This document shows positions 1 to 11,718 of a stretch of 64,000 nucleotides of DNA, one piece after another. The stretch spans positions 3,753,434-3,817,433 of the forward strand of contig NC_092795.1 of assembly GCF_918797505.1 (NCBI RefSeq), given 5' to 3'. This DNA is from Bemisia tabaci. Lineage: Eukaryota > Arthropoda > Insecta > Hemiptera > Aleyrodidae. The translations under genes were made by a program, and so were the position numbers. The notes beneath the pieces were generated by a model that had not been told where the DNA came from, searched no databases, and worked only from the letters and a program-made list of their open reading frames with translations. The stretch's first letter is position 1, and every line of letters begins with the position of its first letter.

Positions 1-257
1 GAAAAAACGAGTTCAGGGCTGGTACCTGCGCCGAAGGTCCCAGCCCTAACCGGATAGGTAAAATTGCTTCACATCCACCGCCATAAGAGCAGGCCCGGCG
101 CGCGTAGAGCCCACATCTACCTGCTCCAGGGTTCAGCCCTACCTGGTAAGAGCTAGACCCTGTCCAGGTAGGGCTGGGCCTTACCCGCGCAGGGCCTGCC
201 CCTGTGGCGGTGGAGGTGAAGCAATTCTAGGGCCCAGCCCTAATCTCGTTTTTTCAG
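1..257. mobile_element. foldback MITE-like inverted repeat, left edge at window start
   Basis: GAAAAAACGAG at the first bases is mirrored by CTCGTTTTTTC at 246-257. The arms also match further in: a block with TTGCTTCACATCCACCGCC near 65-82 pairs with GGCGGTGGAGGTGAAGCAA near 207-225. It is GC-rich, has no ORF and looks like a non-autonomous foldback element. The left junction may be cut by the window edge. Confidence 0.7.
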
Positions 258-409
258 TGTACCTATTACTTTTCTACGTACTTCCGAATTTTCGCAGTCT
301 CGATAATGCAGAGATCTAATGCATCAGAGGGGGGTGAGATTCCGAAAGAATTTAGAGAGTCATGGATCACAGCCACTCATAAAAAGGGCCGGAAGGAAGA
401 TTGCGAAAA

Positions 410-959
410 TGGACCACTAGACAAGGTACGAATTTCAGCATTCTGATACATATTTCTAAATCAAAATTTCACGTGAAACACGATGCGCACAACGAAAATG
501 ACCAAAATCAATTCCTTACGACGATATTACAAGGTTCTTGATGCGTAAATTCGAACCACTCGCTCTTGAAAACTCAATGCTCTACGTGATTCACATCGCG
601 CGCTAAACGTTATCATGACAGTCTCTGCGATTTAAAAATCTGGCAACCTCAATCTTGACGCTTTGGCTCAGCTATAGCAAATTGCTTATAGTTTGAATAA
701 CACATGGCGGGAAATGAAAATTAGTCGATTGAGAAGCTTGCTGAAACCGTTATAACGCGCGATTTGACTCACGTAGAGCTTTGAGTTTCTTGTGAGCGGG
801 CAGTTCAAATTCCTCGTAACCAATGTGAAATAAAAACGTTAATATCTTTGTTAGGAGTTGGTTTCAGTCATTTCCGTTACACGATTCGTCCTTTTCGTGA
901 AATTTTAGTTAAGAAACATGCATCAGATTGCTTAAATTCGTACCTTGTATAGTGGTCTA
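410..959. mobile_element. F1 MITE, copy 1 (about 548 bp)
   Basis: The left end reads GGACCACTAGACAAGGTACG and the right end is its inverted match with one change (TAGTGGTCT). A second full-length copy of the same length lies at 58275-58824 and is nearly colinear throughout, which defines the unit. Inside are shared blocks such as CTCAATGCTCTACGTGATTC and GTGAGCGGGCAGTTCAAATT. There is no ORF of note, so this is a non-autonomous DNA transposon. Confidence 0.85.
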
Positions 960-1903
960 TTATAGAGGTTTGTCGGTGACAGGAACGTTGAGTAAGATCT
1001 AGGGGAAAATTTTGAAAGCGAAGATCGAGGAGGAATGGAGGCCAAATGAAGCAGAGGAGCGGGTGAGGTTTAGAGCGTGTGGATCGGCGGTTGACCATCT
1101 ATTCCGCGTCACTTAGATTATTGAGAAAATAGTGAGATAGGACAAGAGCTGCACTTAGTTTTCGTAGATCCTTAAAAAGCCTATGCTAGCGTACCGTTGC
1201 TGACGCCCTAGGTAGCCTTAGAAAAATCTGGTTTTAGTGAAGGTCTTAACGTAGCGATTAAGCGGTTTTATACCGGCGCCTAAGTACTCTAAAATGCGGT
1301 GTCAAGGGAGGTTTTCCGAATGTGTTTTATAAACAAGAGATTCGAGCAGGGTCTTTTCCCCACTTTGTTTAAAGTTTAGGTGGAACAAGTTTTAAAAGAA
1401 TGAAAAAGGTAGTGCTCCGGCATAGGCGTTCCTTTAAATGAGATGGACACCCTTTCCACTTTGTGTTTTGCTGATGTCGAAGTAGTTGTTGCTCAAGATG
1501 CAGAATATGTGGAATATATGGCTCAATAGTTGGTTGTCGAATATCGGAAGTGGGGCTTAGAAGTCAGCATTTGTAAAACAGAAAAGTCAACGGTGGGAGG
1601 CAATCAGCAAAGCATAGAGTTAGAAGATGCAGGAAGATCCGGCGAGTTTCACCGTCGGTATGTTCTCTCTTCGATGTATCACGTAGAGGACGATTTGCGC
1701 GACGAAAATTACTGAAATTGACACTCATCCAAGATTTTAAAGTTTTTATATAGCATTGGTCAAGACAAATTTGAATTTTCCCGCTCACAGGAAAAACAGT
1801 GTGTAGCTTGAATGAAATTGGGCACTGCAACGGTTTTACGTTTCTCAATAAGCAGTTTACCTCCCTTCAATTCCGTGAATCAAATCGCGTGAAAGGTTTC
1901 AAA
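960..1903. other. no gene; degraded F1-like sequence in the second half
   Basis: I see no gene in this stretch. Around 1640-1860 the words CACGTAGAGGACGATTTGCG, GACGAAAATTACTGAAATTGACACTC and CCCGCTCACAGGAAAAA recall internal parts of F1, so this is probably an old diverged relative. Open frames here are short and unsupported. Confidence 0.4.
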
Positions 1904-2360
1904 GTGCAAGGCGTCAAACACTAAGTATCTTAATCGGGCGACGTGGGGTTGCCTATACGCAAAATTGAAGGCACTCAGCTTTCGCGGTTGATAATAATAG
2001 TTCACTCCACCAGGTAAAATTAAGCATTCTAATTCTAACACATATTTTCTCTCTGCAAAATTTCACGTAAAACACGACTAACTCGGCAACAATAACTGAT
2101 TTTAACTCCAAAACTGAGACTTAGGCAAATTACTCTACTCAAAAATTGAGGTCTACGGATAAGTTAACTCATGCAGCAAAAGAACGCATTTGCGCGCAAG
2201 GCGTCCAACGATAACTATTTTAACTAGGGCGTCGCGGGGTTGCCTACTCCCAAAATTGAAGGCATTCAGCGTTCGCAGTCGATAATGACTCACTAGACAA
2301 GGTGACGATTTAGGCGTTCCGGCTTATGTTTCCTTTCCAAAATTTCACGAAGAACACATT
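1904..2360. repeat. diverged direct duplication, F1-related
   Basis: The block 1904-2070 (GCAAGGCGTC, then GGGGTTGCCTA, AAAATTGAAGGCA, CAAAATTTCACG) recurs in the same order at about 2200-2360. The second unit carries ACTCACTAGACAAGGTGACG, which is close to the F1 terminus. It is a partial tandem duplication of an F1-like relative, now clearly diverged. A third relative lies at 57620-57840. Confidence 0.6.
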
Positions 2361-2400
2361 CCCGCGTCTTAAGTACCTATTAGCTTCAGATTAAGATACT

Positions 2401-2818
2401 TTTTATTTAGCATCGGGTCCAAGCATTAGAATATCCCGATGAGCCGTGTTGATGTCCCGTTTTAACTTGACATTCCTCTTCTGAAGACTCCGTGGATTGT
2501 GATTCATTTTCCTTCGGAGAGCCGTCTTCAAAAATACAAGCACATATTACTCTAGGCTTTAAAAAATATTATAATATTTTTGAAATAAATAATAATAAAA
2601 ATGCAAGCACATATTACTCTGGGCTTTCAAAAATATATATATATATAATATTTTTGAAAGCCTAGAGTAATATGTGCTTGTATTTTTGAAGACGGCTCTC
2701 CTAAGGAAAAGGAATCTCAATCCACGGAGTCTTCAGGAGAGGAATGTCAAGTTAAAACGGGACATCAACACGGTTCATCGGGATATTCTAATGCTTGGAC
2801 CCGATGCTAAATAAATAA
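2401..2818. mobile_element. long hairpin (foldback) element, about 415 bp
   Basis: The outer arm starts TTTATTTAGCATCGGGTCCA and returns as TGGACCCGATGCTAAATAAA at 2797-2816. Pairing continues inward through the GACATTCCTCTTCTGAAGAC region and AAATACAAGCACATATTACT, close to the centre. Near the apex (2578-2645) the inner part of one arm (AAGCACATATTACTCT) is repeated, giving an extra partial copy and an AT-rich loop. There is no ORF. It is a recent-looking foldback with arms only slightly diverged. Confidence 0.85.
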
Positions 2819-3711
2819 AACCTACTAATTAAAATGTTACGTTAACATTTTTGTATTGTAAAATCAGCATTTGAAACTTGTCGGACATCTTTTTAACAGT
2901 ATAAATGCTAAATCAACATTTGATTTTTTTCCGTGCACGAGGAACCGCGCGAATAATATCTGATACGTTTTTTTTTTTCTAAGTTATCTATCAAATTGTT
3001 TTGTGGATCGGGACAGGAGATTCGACGCGTCTTGATCGTGGTGGCCCCGGAAAACTTTTCCATCGCAACAAAACGACCGAGAGTGGATGGCAAGGAAGAA
3101 GGAAGGGTTCGGGCCGGGCATCTGAGGGATTTCGCCGCGGACCCAAAATTATATTATCTACGTCATAACATACGACAGGAATTCCCAACTTATTTACATT
3201 GTCCAACTTTTTTTTATATCGTCCCGTGCACGCCTCGTGGGAAACGCGAAGAAAAGGAAACTTTTCCGGTTGAGTTATGGAACTTTCTGTAATTTTTTGA
3301 ATGTTGGACCGCTTTCAGAAACGGAAAGCCCGCCTGTCACTGCCATGTTTAGCTGAGCTGCTGTAGAATAAATTCTGCATGCCGTCCGCTCTACTCTTTG
3401 TTACAGAAGTAACGCAATATTTACAGATGATGTCTCTTGGTTGGTATCAATCGATACTATGGATAAAAATAAGCAGATGGAACTCATCTGCATCGAACGC
3501 TTTGAAAAAAGAGCTATGCAGTGGGTCAGCTGCGATAGTTTCGGAATCGTAATCTGCTCAAACTTCAAGCTTCTACGTCTAATATTAACAGAGACACCGC
3601 TCATCGAGATATACAGCGTGTGACGTCATCCTTTGCCATACCATGGTTTCTTCCACCTTGTTTTCATCAACTTTGAGTTCCTACTTAGTAGTGCTGAGGA
3701 ATTCTATAAAA
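2819..3711. other. no recognisable feature
   Basis: Mixed-composition DNA with a somewhat GC-rich patch at 3000-3140. The open frames overlap on both strands and show no recognisable protein motif. Confidence 0.4.
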
Positions 3712-3932
3712 TGGACGTATTTCTATCAAACGGACCTAAGCACCATAGGGTGAGGGAGGTAGAGGGGGGCTTGGATTGGCGGCGGAATCTGGCGTCCGGC
3801 TTATTCCGTCCTATACTCGCAATTCTTTTCCATGGCGTTTAGGTCCGTTTGACAGAACGCGCTATCGGGATTCTAATTTCCTCCAAAGGAACTCAAATTG
3901 GCGCTTAGTTCCGTTTGATAGAAATACGTCCA
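3712..3932. mobile_element. F7 MITE, enlarged copy (221 bp)
   Basis: It opens TGGACGTATTTCTATCAAAC and closes with the inverted match GTTTGATAGAAATACGTCCA. Other F7 copies in the window are about 125 bp. This one is longer and contains a third, inner terminus-like block (TAGGTCCGTTTGACAGAA, about 3840-3857), suggesting a partial internal duplication or a composite of two copies. Confidence 0.8.
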
Positions 3933-4597
3933 AATGTCTGATTTGACTACTTATCGATGACACGCATGAAACTGTACTTTAAGAAGGTAATGGTTGGGAT
4001 ACAATTTAAGGCTCAAACTATGAATTTACGTCTTTCGGAATCACTATAAGATGCCAACGCATAGAGGTCAAGTCAGAGAGAGAATATTAGGTTATACCTG
4101 TTTCGATCGGAAGAGCATTAGATCGTAGAAAGCAATGCTGTCATACGATGTGACCATTTGGAGTCCGTAAGTGGAGAGCTTAAGTTGCCGATTCATAATT
4201 CAAAATTGTTACTACTTCGAAATGTTTAATACATGCACTCAATGCCTGGCTTATGATTTGTTTGTGAAACTTTTCCAGGATGTATAACGTACTCAATGGG
4301 AGATCGGGGGAGCAGGTTTTGTGCAGCAATTATTCTCACCCTGTCCAGAATTAACTCCCGCTCATTCGAACCTCGGATTCTGGAGCATCGAAACTTTATA
4401 CGGAGCACACGTGGATTCGTTCCGCTGAGCTGTAGTACTTAGCACAAACGCCGTATAAACATTCGGGTGTTGCCTAATTTGGCTTGTTCAACTGCATTTC
4501 CTGGAAAATTTCAAGTTATTCTTTGAGTCAGTTCAAAGAGCTCTATTCTTCATAATCCAATAGATTGGAAAAGCTTGAGAAGGAATCGACAGCTTTA
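3933..4597. other. no recognisable feature
   Basis: I see no gene, strong repeat or inverted repeat in this stretch. A weak trace of F2-like wording (TAGCACAAACGCCGTATAAAC) occurs near 4440-4460. Confidence 0.35.
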
Positions 4598-4709
4598 GCA
4601 ATTAGGAACAAAAATTTTTGACTCATCCGTAAAAGCACTCATGTGCATGCGGGAAATAATAGTATATGCGTTCTTTTGGAACTGAGCCAAAAATCATAGT
4701 TCCTAATTG
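4598..4709. mobile_element. F12 palindromic mini-element
   Basis: GCAATTAGGAACAAAAATTT at the left is mirrored by AATCATAGTTCCTAATTG at the right. The middle carries ACTCATCCGTAAAAGCACTCATGTGCAT, which is shared with the F12 copies near 30067-30110 and 30496-30540. About 110 bp, no coding capacity. Confidence 0.7.
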
Positions 4710-5029
4710 AATCAAAAAGTGCGAAAACCGCTATTGTCCATTTTTCCAGTCTTCAGTTTTTTTGAGTTCATAATACTTGCAAAGAGTTGATACGACCATA
4801 AAAGTGATGGAAGGACTCGTTTTGGGATTAACGTAACCCGAAGACGTGTTTTAAGGCCACTCTCTTGGCTGCATCCAACTCCGAAATGTATTATCAACCC
4901 AATAAAACTGAAGACTAGAAAAATGGACATTAGCTGTTTTCGCACGTCCCGATTCAATCGTAAAATGGGATCCGTCTCTGGCTCACGCATGAAAGGTTTT
5001 GCATAAGAGAACGAATGGTATGCATGAAA

Positions 5030-5262
5030 TTCATGGAGCAACGCATGGAGCGATCCTATTGGTTGGACAGGGTGGTTGTTATAGATCAAGGGGGAAAATG
5101 GTAGATAAACTATTGGGTCTCTCATGGGTTGACGTTAGGTTGTCTATCACTTACCTTCTTTGTCCATTGCAACCACCCACTTTCCCCAATAAGATCCCTC
5201 CATATCCCATTTATCTCATTTGTCTGTAGCATTGTCTATCGATTTCAATAATCGTAACGCTG
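5030..5262. mobile_element. F6 MITE, left end degraded
   Basis: The interior GATCCTATTGGTTGGACAGG and GGGTCTCTCATGGGTTGACG, plus the right part GTCTATCGATTTCAATAATCG, match the F6 copy at 39019-39300 in order. The left terminal repeat is not clear. No coding potential beyond chance frames. Confidence 0.7.
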
Positions 5263-5913
5263 GCTGCATGACAACCGACAACCCCGGAGGGATTCCTATC
5301 GATGGTGATGCTCTTTAACGTCACACTGAAATCCGCTTTACTTGAGAAATTAAGGGGAAACTCACGCCGAGAAAAAAGCCCCGTAGACGCCCAACGTGCA
5401 CATTAATGAGCCAAAGCTTTAATTCGCTCCGATCCAGCGCTGCTGAGTTCGCAGACTCCGAATTGGCTCCCCCGAGGGAGACGGCGAAATCCCGCAACGC
5501 TGTGGTAATGCTCGTTGCGCCATTAGAATCAATTTTCTCGGTCGAGTGCAGTTTTTTCTCTCTCCGTTGCCGCGCTGCTCCTCTCTGCGCGGCGCTCCGG
5601 CCGTTATTGTCAACTGATATAAATTGGAAGACGCCAAGATTTCCCGAATAAAGGGACCAAGAGCCCGGGGCTGTCCGAGGATATTCATCGAGCTGTAATT
5701 ACCGAGCTTTAATTAAAAGTTTCCCCGCCTCATGTTTTCATTGACTTCGCCAGAGAAATCGCCGTTCGGATCGAAAAGAGCGCCCGTCGAATACTTCCCG
5801 CCGAAGGATTCCGGCTGTTTTCTAAAGAAATGGGTGGTGGCAGTGAGGGGGGGGGGGGTTCCGTTTTTAAAATCAGTCTGACGAGGTCGGGACTTATGAC
5901 TCCTAACAGAGGA
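5263..5913. other. no gene; GC-rich patch
   Basis: The segment 5400-5690 is relatively GC-rich (CTCCCCCGAGGGAGACGG, CTGCGCGGCGCTCCGG) with overlapping frames on both strands. A G9 run lies at about 5851-5859. Without splice-site or homology support I do not call a gene. Confidence 0.4.
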
Positions 5914-6711
<798 letters not shown>

Positions 6712-6725
6712 AAGGACGCATTCAG

Positions 6726-7062
6726 AAGAAAAGGGAGAGGAAGTGGAAGAGGAAGTGGAGGAGGAAGCAGAAAAATCAGAAGGAGAAAGAAGATGATTGA
6801 CAAGAATATGAAGGAGAAGAAGGAAAAAGAGAAAGGAAAAGGAGAGATGAAGATAGGAATATGAGTACGACGAAGTGAAGAAAAAATCAACAATAACAAA
6901 TTGATTTCTTCATTTTTCCTCCTCTTCTTCTACTTATTCTTCATCCTCGTCTTCTCTCTCTTTCTGTTCTTCTTTTTCCTGTTTATATTCTTCTTGATAG
7001 AAGAAGAATTTTTCCCCCTTATTTTTCTTTGTCGTCTTCTTCTTCTAATTCAGAAGCAAGAG
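6726..7062. repeat. purine-rich block followed by pyrimidine-rich block
   Basis: About 6726-6880 is almost all A/G on the plus strand (GGAAGTGGAAGAGGAAGTGG). About 6903-7050 is almost all C/T (CCTCCTCTTCTTCTAC, TTCTTCTTCTAATTC). The two blocks are loosely inverted about an AT spacer. No protein is supported; the hydrophobic and acidic frames are compositional artefacts. Confidence 0.75.
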
Positions 7063-7879
7063 ACAATGATAAAATTTAATCCCTTGTTGAATATTTCAAA
7101 TTATTTTTGAAAACCTCGGATTTCTTTCATGTAAAGTGTAAACGTGTTTGCCTGGTTCTTGATGTCTTAAAAAATCCTTGAATTCACTCGATTCTTTTTA
7201 GATCTTTCAACTTCTTTTTATTACTCTAAATTTATTCTACAATAATGAGATTAGGCTTCTGAATGCTTGAATTCGTACCGCGTCTGTTGGTCCATTTGTG
7301 CTCGTATTGAACATCAAACGAAACTTTCTGTTTTTATTTTGTGATGTTGCAATTCTCTTATTTCATTTTACATTTTTTAAAAGTGAACTAATTATGATCA
7401 TTTTGAAAAATTCCATGCAAATGTCTTGACTTTTTGGAGGATATTCTTTAAAAATTTCGTGCAAAATTCTCCATTCAAAAATGAGGAAGTGATGAAAATT
7501 TTGCAACATTACAAGCGAGATTCTTGTTTCAGTGTTCATCCGTGATTCGTGGCTTCGCCGTCAATCCCCATTGACTTTTAAGGGCTTGCAACGTCTCAGC
7601 ACCTTTATCGAACTTCTCAACCCCATGTTCATCCGTCATCATCAGGGAAAAAAATTCTTGAGGGAGAGTCACTCATCATTCATCAATCATGATTAAGCAA
7701 ATCTGACTGCTGATTTCCAGAAGAGACTTTTTTTCCACCCGATTACACTGCACACAAATGATGAAAACACCAAGCCACGGATTTTCATTCCGGAGTTTCA
7801 AAATCCTAACTCTTATTTTAATTTTTTTTTTGGAAAATTTTGCTCGACAGTTTCGTACAACATTCTTAGAGAAGATACA
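7063..7879. other. AT-rich, no recognisable feature
   Basis: AT-rich DNA with no gene or clear repeat. The right part (from about 7780, ATTTTCATTCCGGAGTTTCAAAATCC) has weak F4-like wording. Confidence 0.35.
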
Positions 7880-8126
7880 ATCGAAAGCTCAGCATATCTC
7901 GGTTTGCGGTGTTGTAGACTTCCATGTCATACTTTATTTCCTACACGAACTATTGAAAGTCATTTTTTGAATGTGTCAAAGATTTTTCTTCTCATTATGA
8001 AAAATTATAAGTGAGAACTTCAACAAGCCATAATGCTTATTTGGTCTCCTTTTAAAAAATAAAACTGCGGATATTTCGAAACTCCACAACCGAGTTACGC
8101 ATTTTAGCAGTTTCACCGTCGATATG
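7880..8126. mobile_element. F4 MITE copy
   Basis: CATATCTCGGTTTGCGGTGTTGTAGACTTCC at the left is mirrored by the right end, which runs through ACGCATTTTAGCAGTTTCACCGTCGATAT. TTTTAAAAAATAAAACTGCGG matches the subterminal block of other copies. About 245 bp, non-coding. Confidence 0.75.
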
Positions 8127-8147
8127 TTAAAATGCTTACTCGGTACC

Positions 8148-8422
8148 TGCGGGTTGATTGTTGAAATTGATAGACAAAAGCTATAGACAATGAAGACAAA
8201 TGGAATGAGGAGGTATCCTATTGGTGGAAGCGGGTGGTTGCAATGAACAAATGAGCTAAATAATGGACTAACTAACGGCAAACTAAAGAGACCCTACAGT
8301 TAGTCTATCATTATCTTCCTGAGTCTACACGATCTAATCATTTCAACCAATAGAATAGCTCCATACTCCCTATGTCTTCTTTGTCTAGCGCTTCGTTTAT
8401 CGATTTCAAAGGTCAGCACGCT
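8148..8422. mobile_element. F6 MITE, directly abutting an F5 MITE
   Basis: It begins GCGGGTTGATTGTTGAAATT and continues GATAGACAAAAGCTATAGACA, as in the 39.0-kb copy. The right half carries CATTTCAACCAATAGAATAGC and a decayed terminus TATCGATTTCAAAGGTC. The next base after its right end starts an F5 element, so the two are adjacent with no spacer. Confidence 0.75.
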
Positions 8423-8652
8423 ACGCAGTGGATCGAGTCAATTAGAGAGGTCGGACATGAAATGCAAAATGCAAATTTTGATGCTTATCTCATCACATTA
8501 TTAATTTCAAGGGATGGTTTGAGAAGATAATTTGACGAGGAAACCAATGAAACCATTTTTAAAGCCTCAAATTTGTGTATAAACAGAGTTATAAGCGTTT
8601 GAAGTTTCCAACTTTTGTCCGACCTCTCCTATTGCCTCGATCCACCGTGCGT
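8423..8652. mobile_element. F5 MITE copy 1
   Basis: ACGCAGTGGATCGAGTCAAT at the left is the inverted match of ATTGCCTCGATCCACCGTGCG at the right. GAGGTCGGACA and TGTCCGACCTCTC form the next paired block. The F5 family has five copies in this window, each close to 235 bp when intact. Confidence 0.85.
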
Positions 8653-9399
8653 TGGTCTGATGATCGATTTTAAACATTAAAACTCGTTTAAAAAAGGCGA
8701 CAGTAGGTTGAGAGGTCGACTCATGAATTACGAGGGTTGCGGGGCGGAAGCAAAGCCTATTGGATTTGGGGGCAAACCGCGCTTTGTTCCCGTCGAAATA
8801 GTAGGATTAATTTTAGGCCTTTAAAGGTCTTTGAATTCAAGCGTTTCCCATAAAGTCTCACTAATGGCGTTCATTTACAAGGCCCGAGCAGCATGCCGCA
8901 GCGCTCTGGTTTAATAACGCCATTCGGCGGGTGAACCGCGACGGGTGTCATTATTCCAGGATCATTCCTGTTTTACAGCCGAATTTATAACACTCAATTG
9001 ACATTCATTTGACTCTCTGCAGCAAAAGTGCTGCTCTCTCGCTCGGAGGAGAATTCATTTGCCGTGACTGGAGTCGCTGGAAAGGGACTACTAAACAGGG
9101 CAAGAAATCAAAGACTACACCACATGTTCCCGCCACGAAATTTCACGCAAACCACGTTGAACATGTCGGAAAATTCTCAAATCAACTGTTAATTGAGAAA
9201 TAAACTTTTGTAGCATACATTGAAAGCGGTAAATTTAAAGACCTCCGTTTGTAAGTCATTTTTCTCACAAAGTAGAACATTTTTCATAAAGTTGAAAAAA
9301 AAACTGAAGGAAAATGAAAGTTACTTTAAAAAAATAAAGGAAGATAGTACTTTAAAATAAAAACACATTTTTATAGAGCAGCCCGAGATAATGATAACA
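8653..9399. other. no recognisable feature
   Basis: Mixed composition with no gene signal. The stretch 9280-9370 is A-rich. Confidence 0.35.
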
Positions 9400-9807
9400 G
9401 TGGAAAACAAGGGAGGAAAACGGGAAACAAGGCTAAAAAACACAATTAAAAAACCGAGACCTTTCGACTCATAACTGAGTCATTTTCAGTCGGAAATGGT
9501 CCAACAAAATTTTAAAAAAACGATGAAAAGCCCGAGTCTTCCCTGAGTTCAAACCTGAATTTTCTCAGATCACCACCATGTTGGGCTCAGGTTTTCCTAA
9601 ATTAAAAAACGATGGAAAACCTGAGCCCAACATGGTGGTGATCTGAGAAAATTCAGGTTTGAACTCAGGGAAGACTCGGCTTTTCATCGTTTTTTTAAAA
9701 TTTTTATTGTAACATTTCCGACTGAAAAAGACTCAGTTAAGAGTCGAATTGTCTCGGTTTTTTAATTGCGTATTAGCCTTGTTTCCCGTTTTCCCCTTGT
9801 TTTCTAC
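9400..9807. mobile_element. near-perfect 0.4-kb hairpin element
   Basis: The left arm (GTGGAAAACAAGGGAGGAAA, GGCTAAAAAACACAATTAAA, GACTCATAACTGAGTC) is repeated inverted on the right. The innermost 60 bases (ACCTGAGCCCAACATGGTGG and neighbours) pair perfectly around a loop at about 9595-9608. Arms are about 200 bp. Transcription of either strand would give one long hairpin RNA. The element at 37358-37765 has similar terminal wording (GGAAAACACAAGG, AAGGCTAAAAAC). Confidence 0.88.
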
Positions 9808-9944
9808 TCTTTAAAATACATAGAGGGGGTAACTTACAATGACAAAATAAGAAAGGGTGTGGGTCATATTCTAATACGAGACAAGGTCAACCGTGAAAAT
9901 GAATACTCATGGTGCTGAGCCAATCCCAGCATTTTCACAATGCT

Positions 9945-10135
9945 ATCGATGATAAACAGCAAAACCACGTAGGGTCTCATTCCTGTTCAGCTCATGTCTT
10001 TCAAAAATGTTCCTCGGAAATTTCTTGGCGTCTAAAAATAATCTCTTAAAAATTAAAGTAACTGCGAATAATTTGAAACTCCGTGATGGATACGAGCATT
10101 TTCCTAGTTTCGCCATTGCAACAAATTTCATATGT
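9945..10135. mobile_element. diverged F4 copy
   Basis: GCTATCGATGATAAACAGCAAAACCACGTAGGG at the left and GGATACGAGCATTTTCCTAGTTTCGCC at the right are degraded F4 termini in inverted orientation. Confidence 0.5.
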
Positions 10136-10425
10136 CCAATCTGTGCTGCCTCGACGCTTGGGAAAAACAGCCCGTCAGACCAAAGTCTGCGGAAGGCCGT
10201 ATGTGTAGTTTTAAAGTAACCGTATTTAGGTTAAGGTTTGTTTGAGTAGTCGTGATGATTGCGCTAGGCCTCTTTTCTATGGGCGAGGTGAGAAGCGTAT
10301 CGTTCATCCTTTCAGGGGGTTTGAAAAGAGCCCGAGGCGGATGAACACATCTTTCAGAGAAAATTATTTTCAAAATGAACACGTATGAAGTGAAACTGGG
10401 GGGACGCTTTGACTCGGTAACATCC

Positions 10426-10526
10426 AATGAGGCCTACGTAAGCTCATTGAAACGAGGTCTAAAACATACACGTGTCATTAGCACACTCTCAGCAAATTCA
10501 GAAATACAACCGTGTAGGCCTCATTA
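10426..10526. repeat. short inverted repeat, 100 bp
   Basis: AATGAGGCCTACGTA at the left pairs with TGTAGGCCTCATT at the right around a non-pairing centre. It is a possible small MITE with about 13-bp termini; I see no second copy. Confidence 0.5.
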
Positions 10527-10656
10527 ACCTTAGATCACAAATTATACTTTTAGAGCTATAAATACATTTTATGAATAAAGCCATATGTGGCCGTGTAAAA
10601 ACGTTCTTAATTAATGGTTGATCTTAAATGCTTGTTTTCCTTAAGCGATGCAACTG

Positions 10657-10922
10657 CGGATACTAAATATCTACGATGAAATATACCAATCTCGGTTAAG
10701 GAAGTTGCAGACCAACCGTCATACTTCATTTTTTACAGGGAAAACTGCTCAAAATCAACACTTGAAAACTTCCGCGGTTTTCCTTCTCTGTACAAAAAAA
10801 ACTCCGAGATAACTTCAAGGAATAATATTGATTTGTGTTCTTTCAAAAAAATAAAAGGGGAGCGGAGATCCTCAAATACTGCAAACGAGAAACGCGGTTT
10901 AGTAATTTCACCAACGATACGT
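10657..10922. mobile_element. F4 copy, moderately diverged
   Basis: The left part (CTACGATGAAATATACCAATCTCGGTTAAGGAAGTTGCAGAC) and right part (TACTGCAAACGAGAAACGCGGTTTAGTAATTTCACC) are F4 ends facing each other. TCATACTTCATTTTTTACAGGGAAAAC is the usual subterminal block. Confidence 0.65.
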
Positions 10923-11535
10923 CTGTTACAAGACAAATTGTTCGCATAATAAATATAAAGTTTGTAGCCAAGATGAAAATTTAGGAGGTTTTGGATTCGA
11001 CCTGTCAAAAACTCGAATTCTGTTACATTTTGTAAAACACTGAACTGCCTCAAGTTATGTCACAAATTAATCTTTCGACATTTTGCCCTTAAATATGACT
11101 TGCTTCCTTATCTATTTATTCAGCTCATGTCGTTTTCCAGACGAAAGCACGCGCAGCTTCCTTCCAGTGTTGAAAAAATGGCTCAATGGAATGCATGTTT
11201 CACTGAAATGCGGCTGAGCGATTCTTGTCCAAAATTTTGCTAGTTCACGAGAGTGATTGGAAGAAAAGTCGGTCAAATTTTTAGTTAGAAACACTCAATA
11301 GTTTTCTAATGCAAATATAAATTGTTGGTGAAGATTTTACAGCAATTAAATTTAGCTACGTCCTTTTGTCTGAAAGGCAACGATATGAAGATGAACCACG
11401 GGCGGATCCAAGGGGGAGGAGCTTAGGTGAGCAGTTAGGGAGCGTTCACTGATCAGCTTGCAGACAAGGGCAAAAGGGTTGCGTTTCCCAAAGAACTTTG
11501 TTAGTTCCTTGCTAGTTAACATCATTCAAATAGTA
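10923..11535. other. no recognisable feature
   Basis: AT-rich; I see no gene or repeat match within the window. Confidence 0.35.
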
Positions 11536-11718
11536 AACTCGATACCACGCAAGCAAGTTTTCATGATACCACTATTCGAACTCCAGTGCGGAGTATCATA
11601 GTAATTTGAAGGCGTTTTGAAAAAGGCGTTCCTTGCGTAATGCGTATGGCTTTGCCTACCAACTTCAATAATGAATCCCTGAGATTATTTTTCCCAGGGA
11701 AAAGGGCACACGCCTAAT
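11536..11718. repeat. flank of a composite element, inverted copy at 15476-15662
   Basis: GCAAGCAAGTTTTCATGATACCACTATTCGAACTCC, TTTGAAGGCGTTTTGAAAAAGGCGTTCCTTGCGTAAT and CCTACCAACTTCAATAAT occur in the same order, reversed, at 15662-15476. In both places the block directly abuts an F9 element. It contains an F6-like terminus (TTCAATAATGAATCCCTGAG). Confidence 0.75.
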
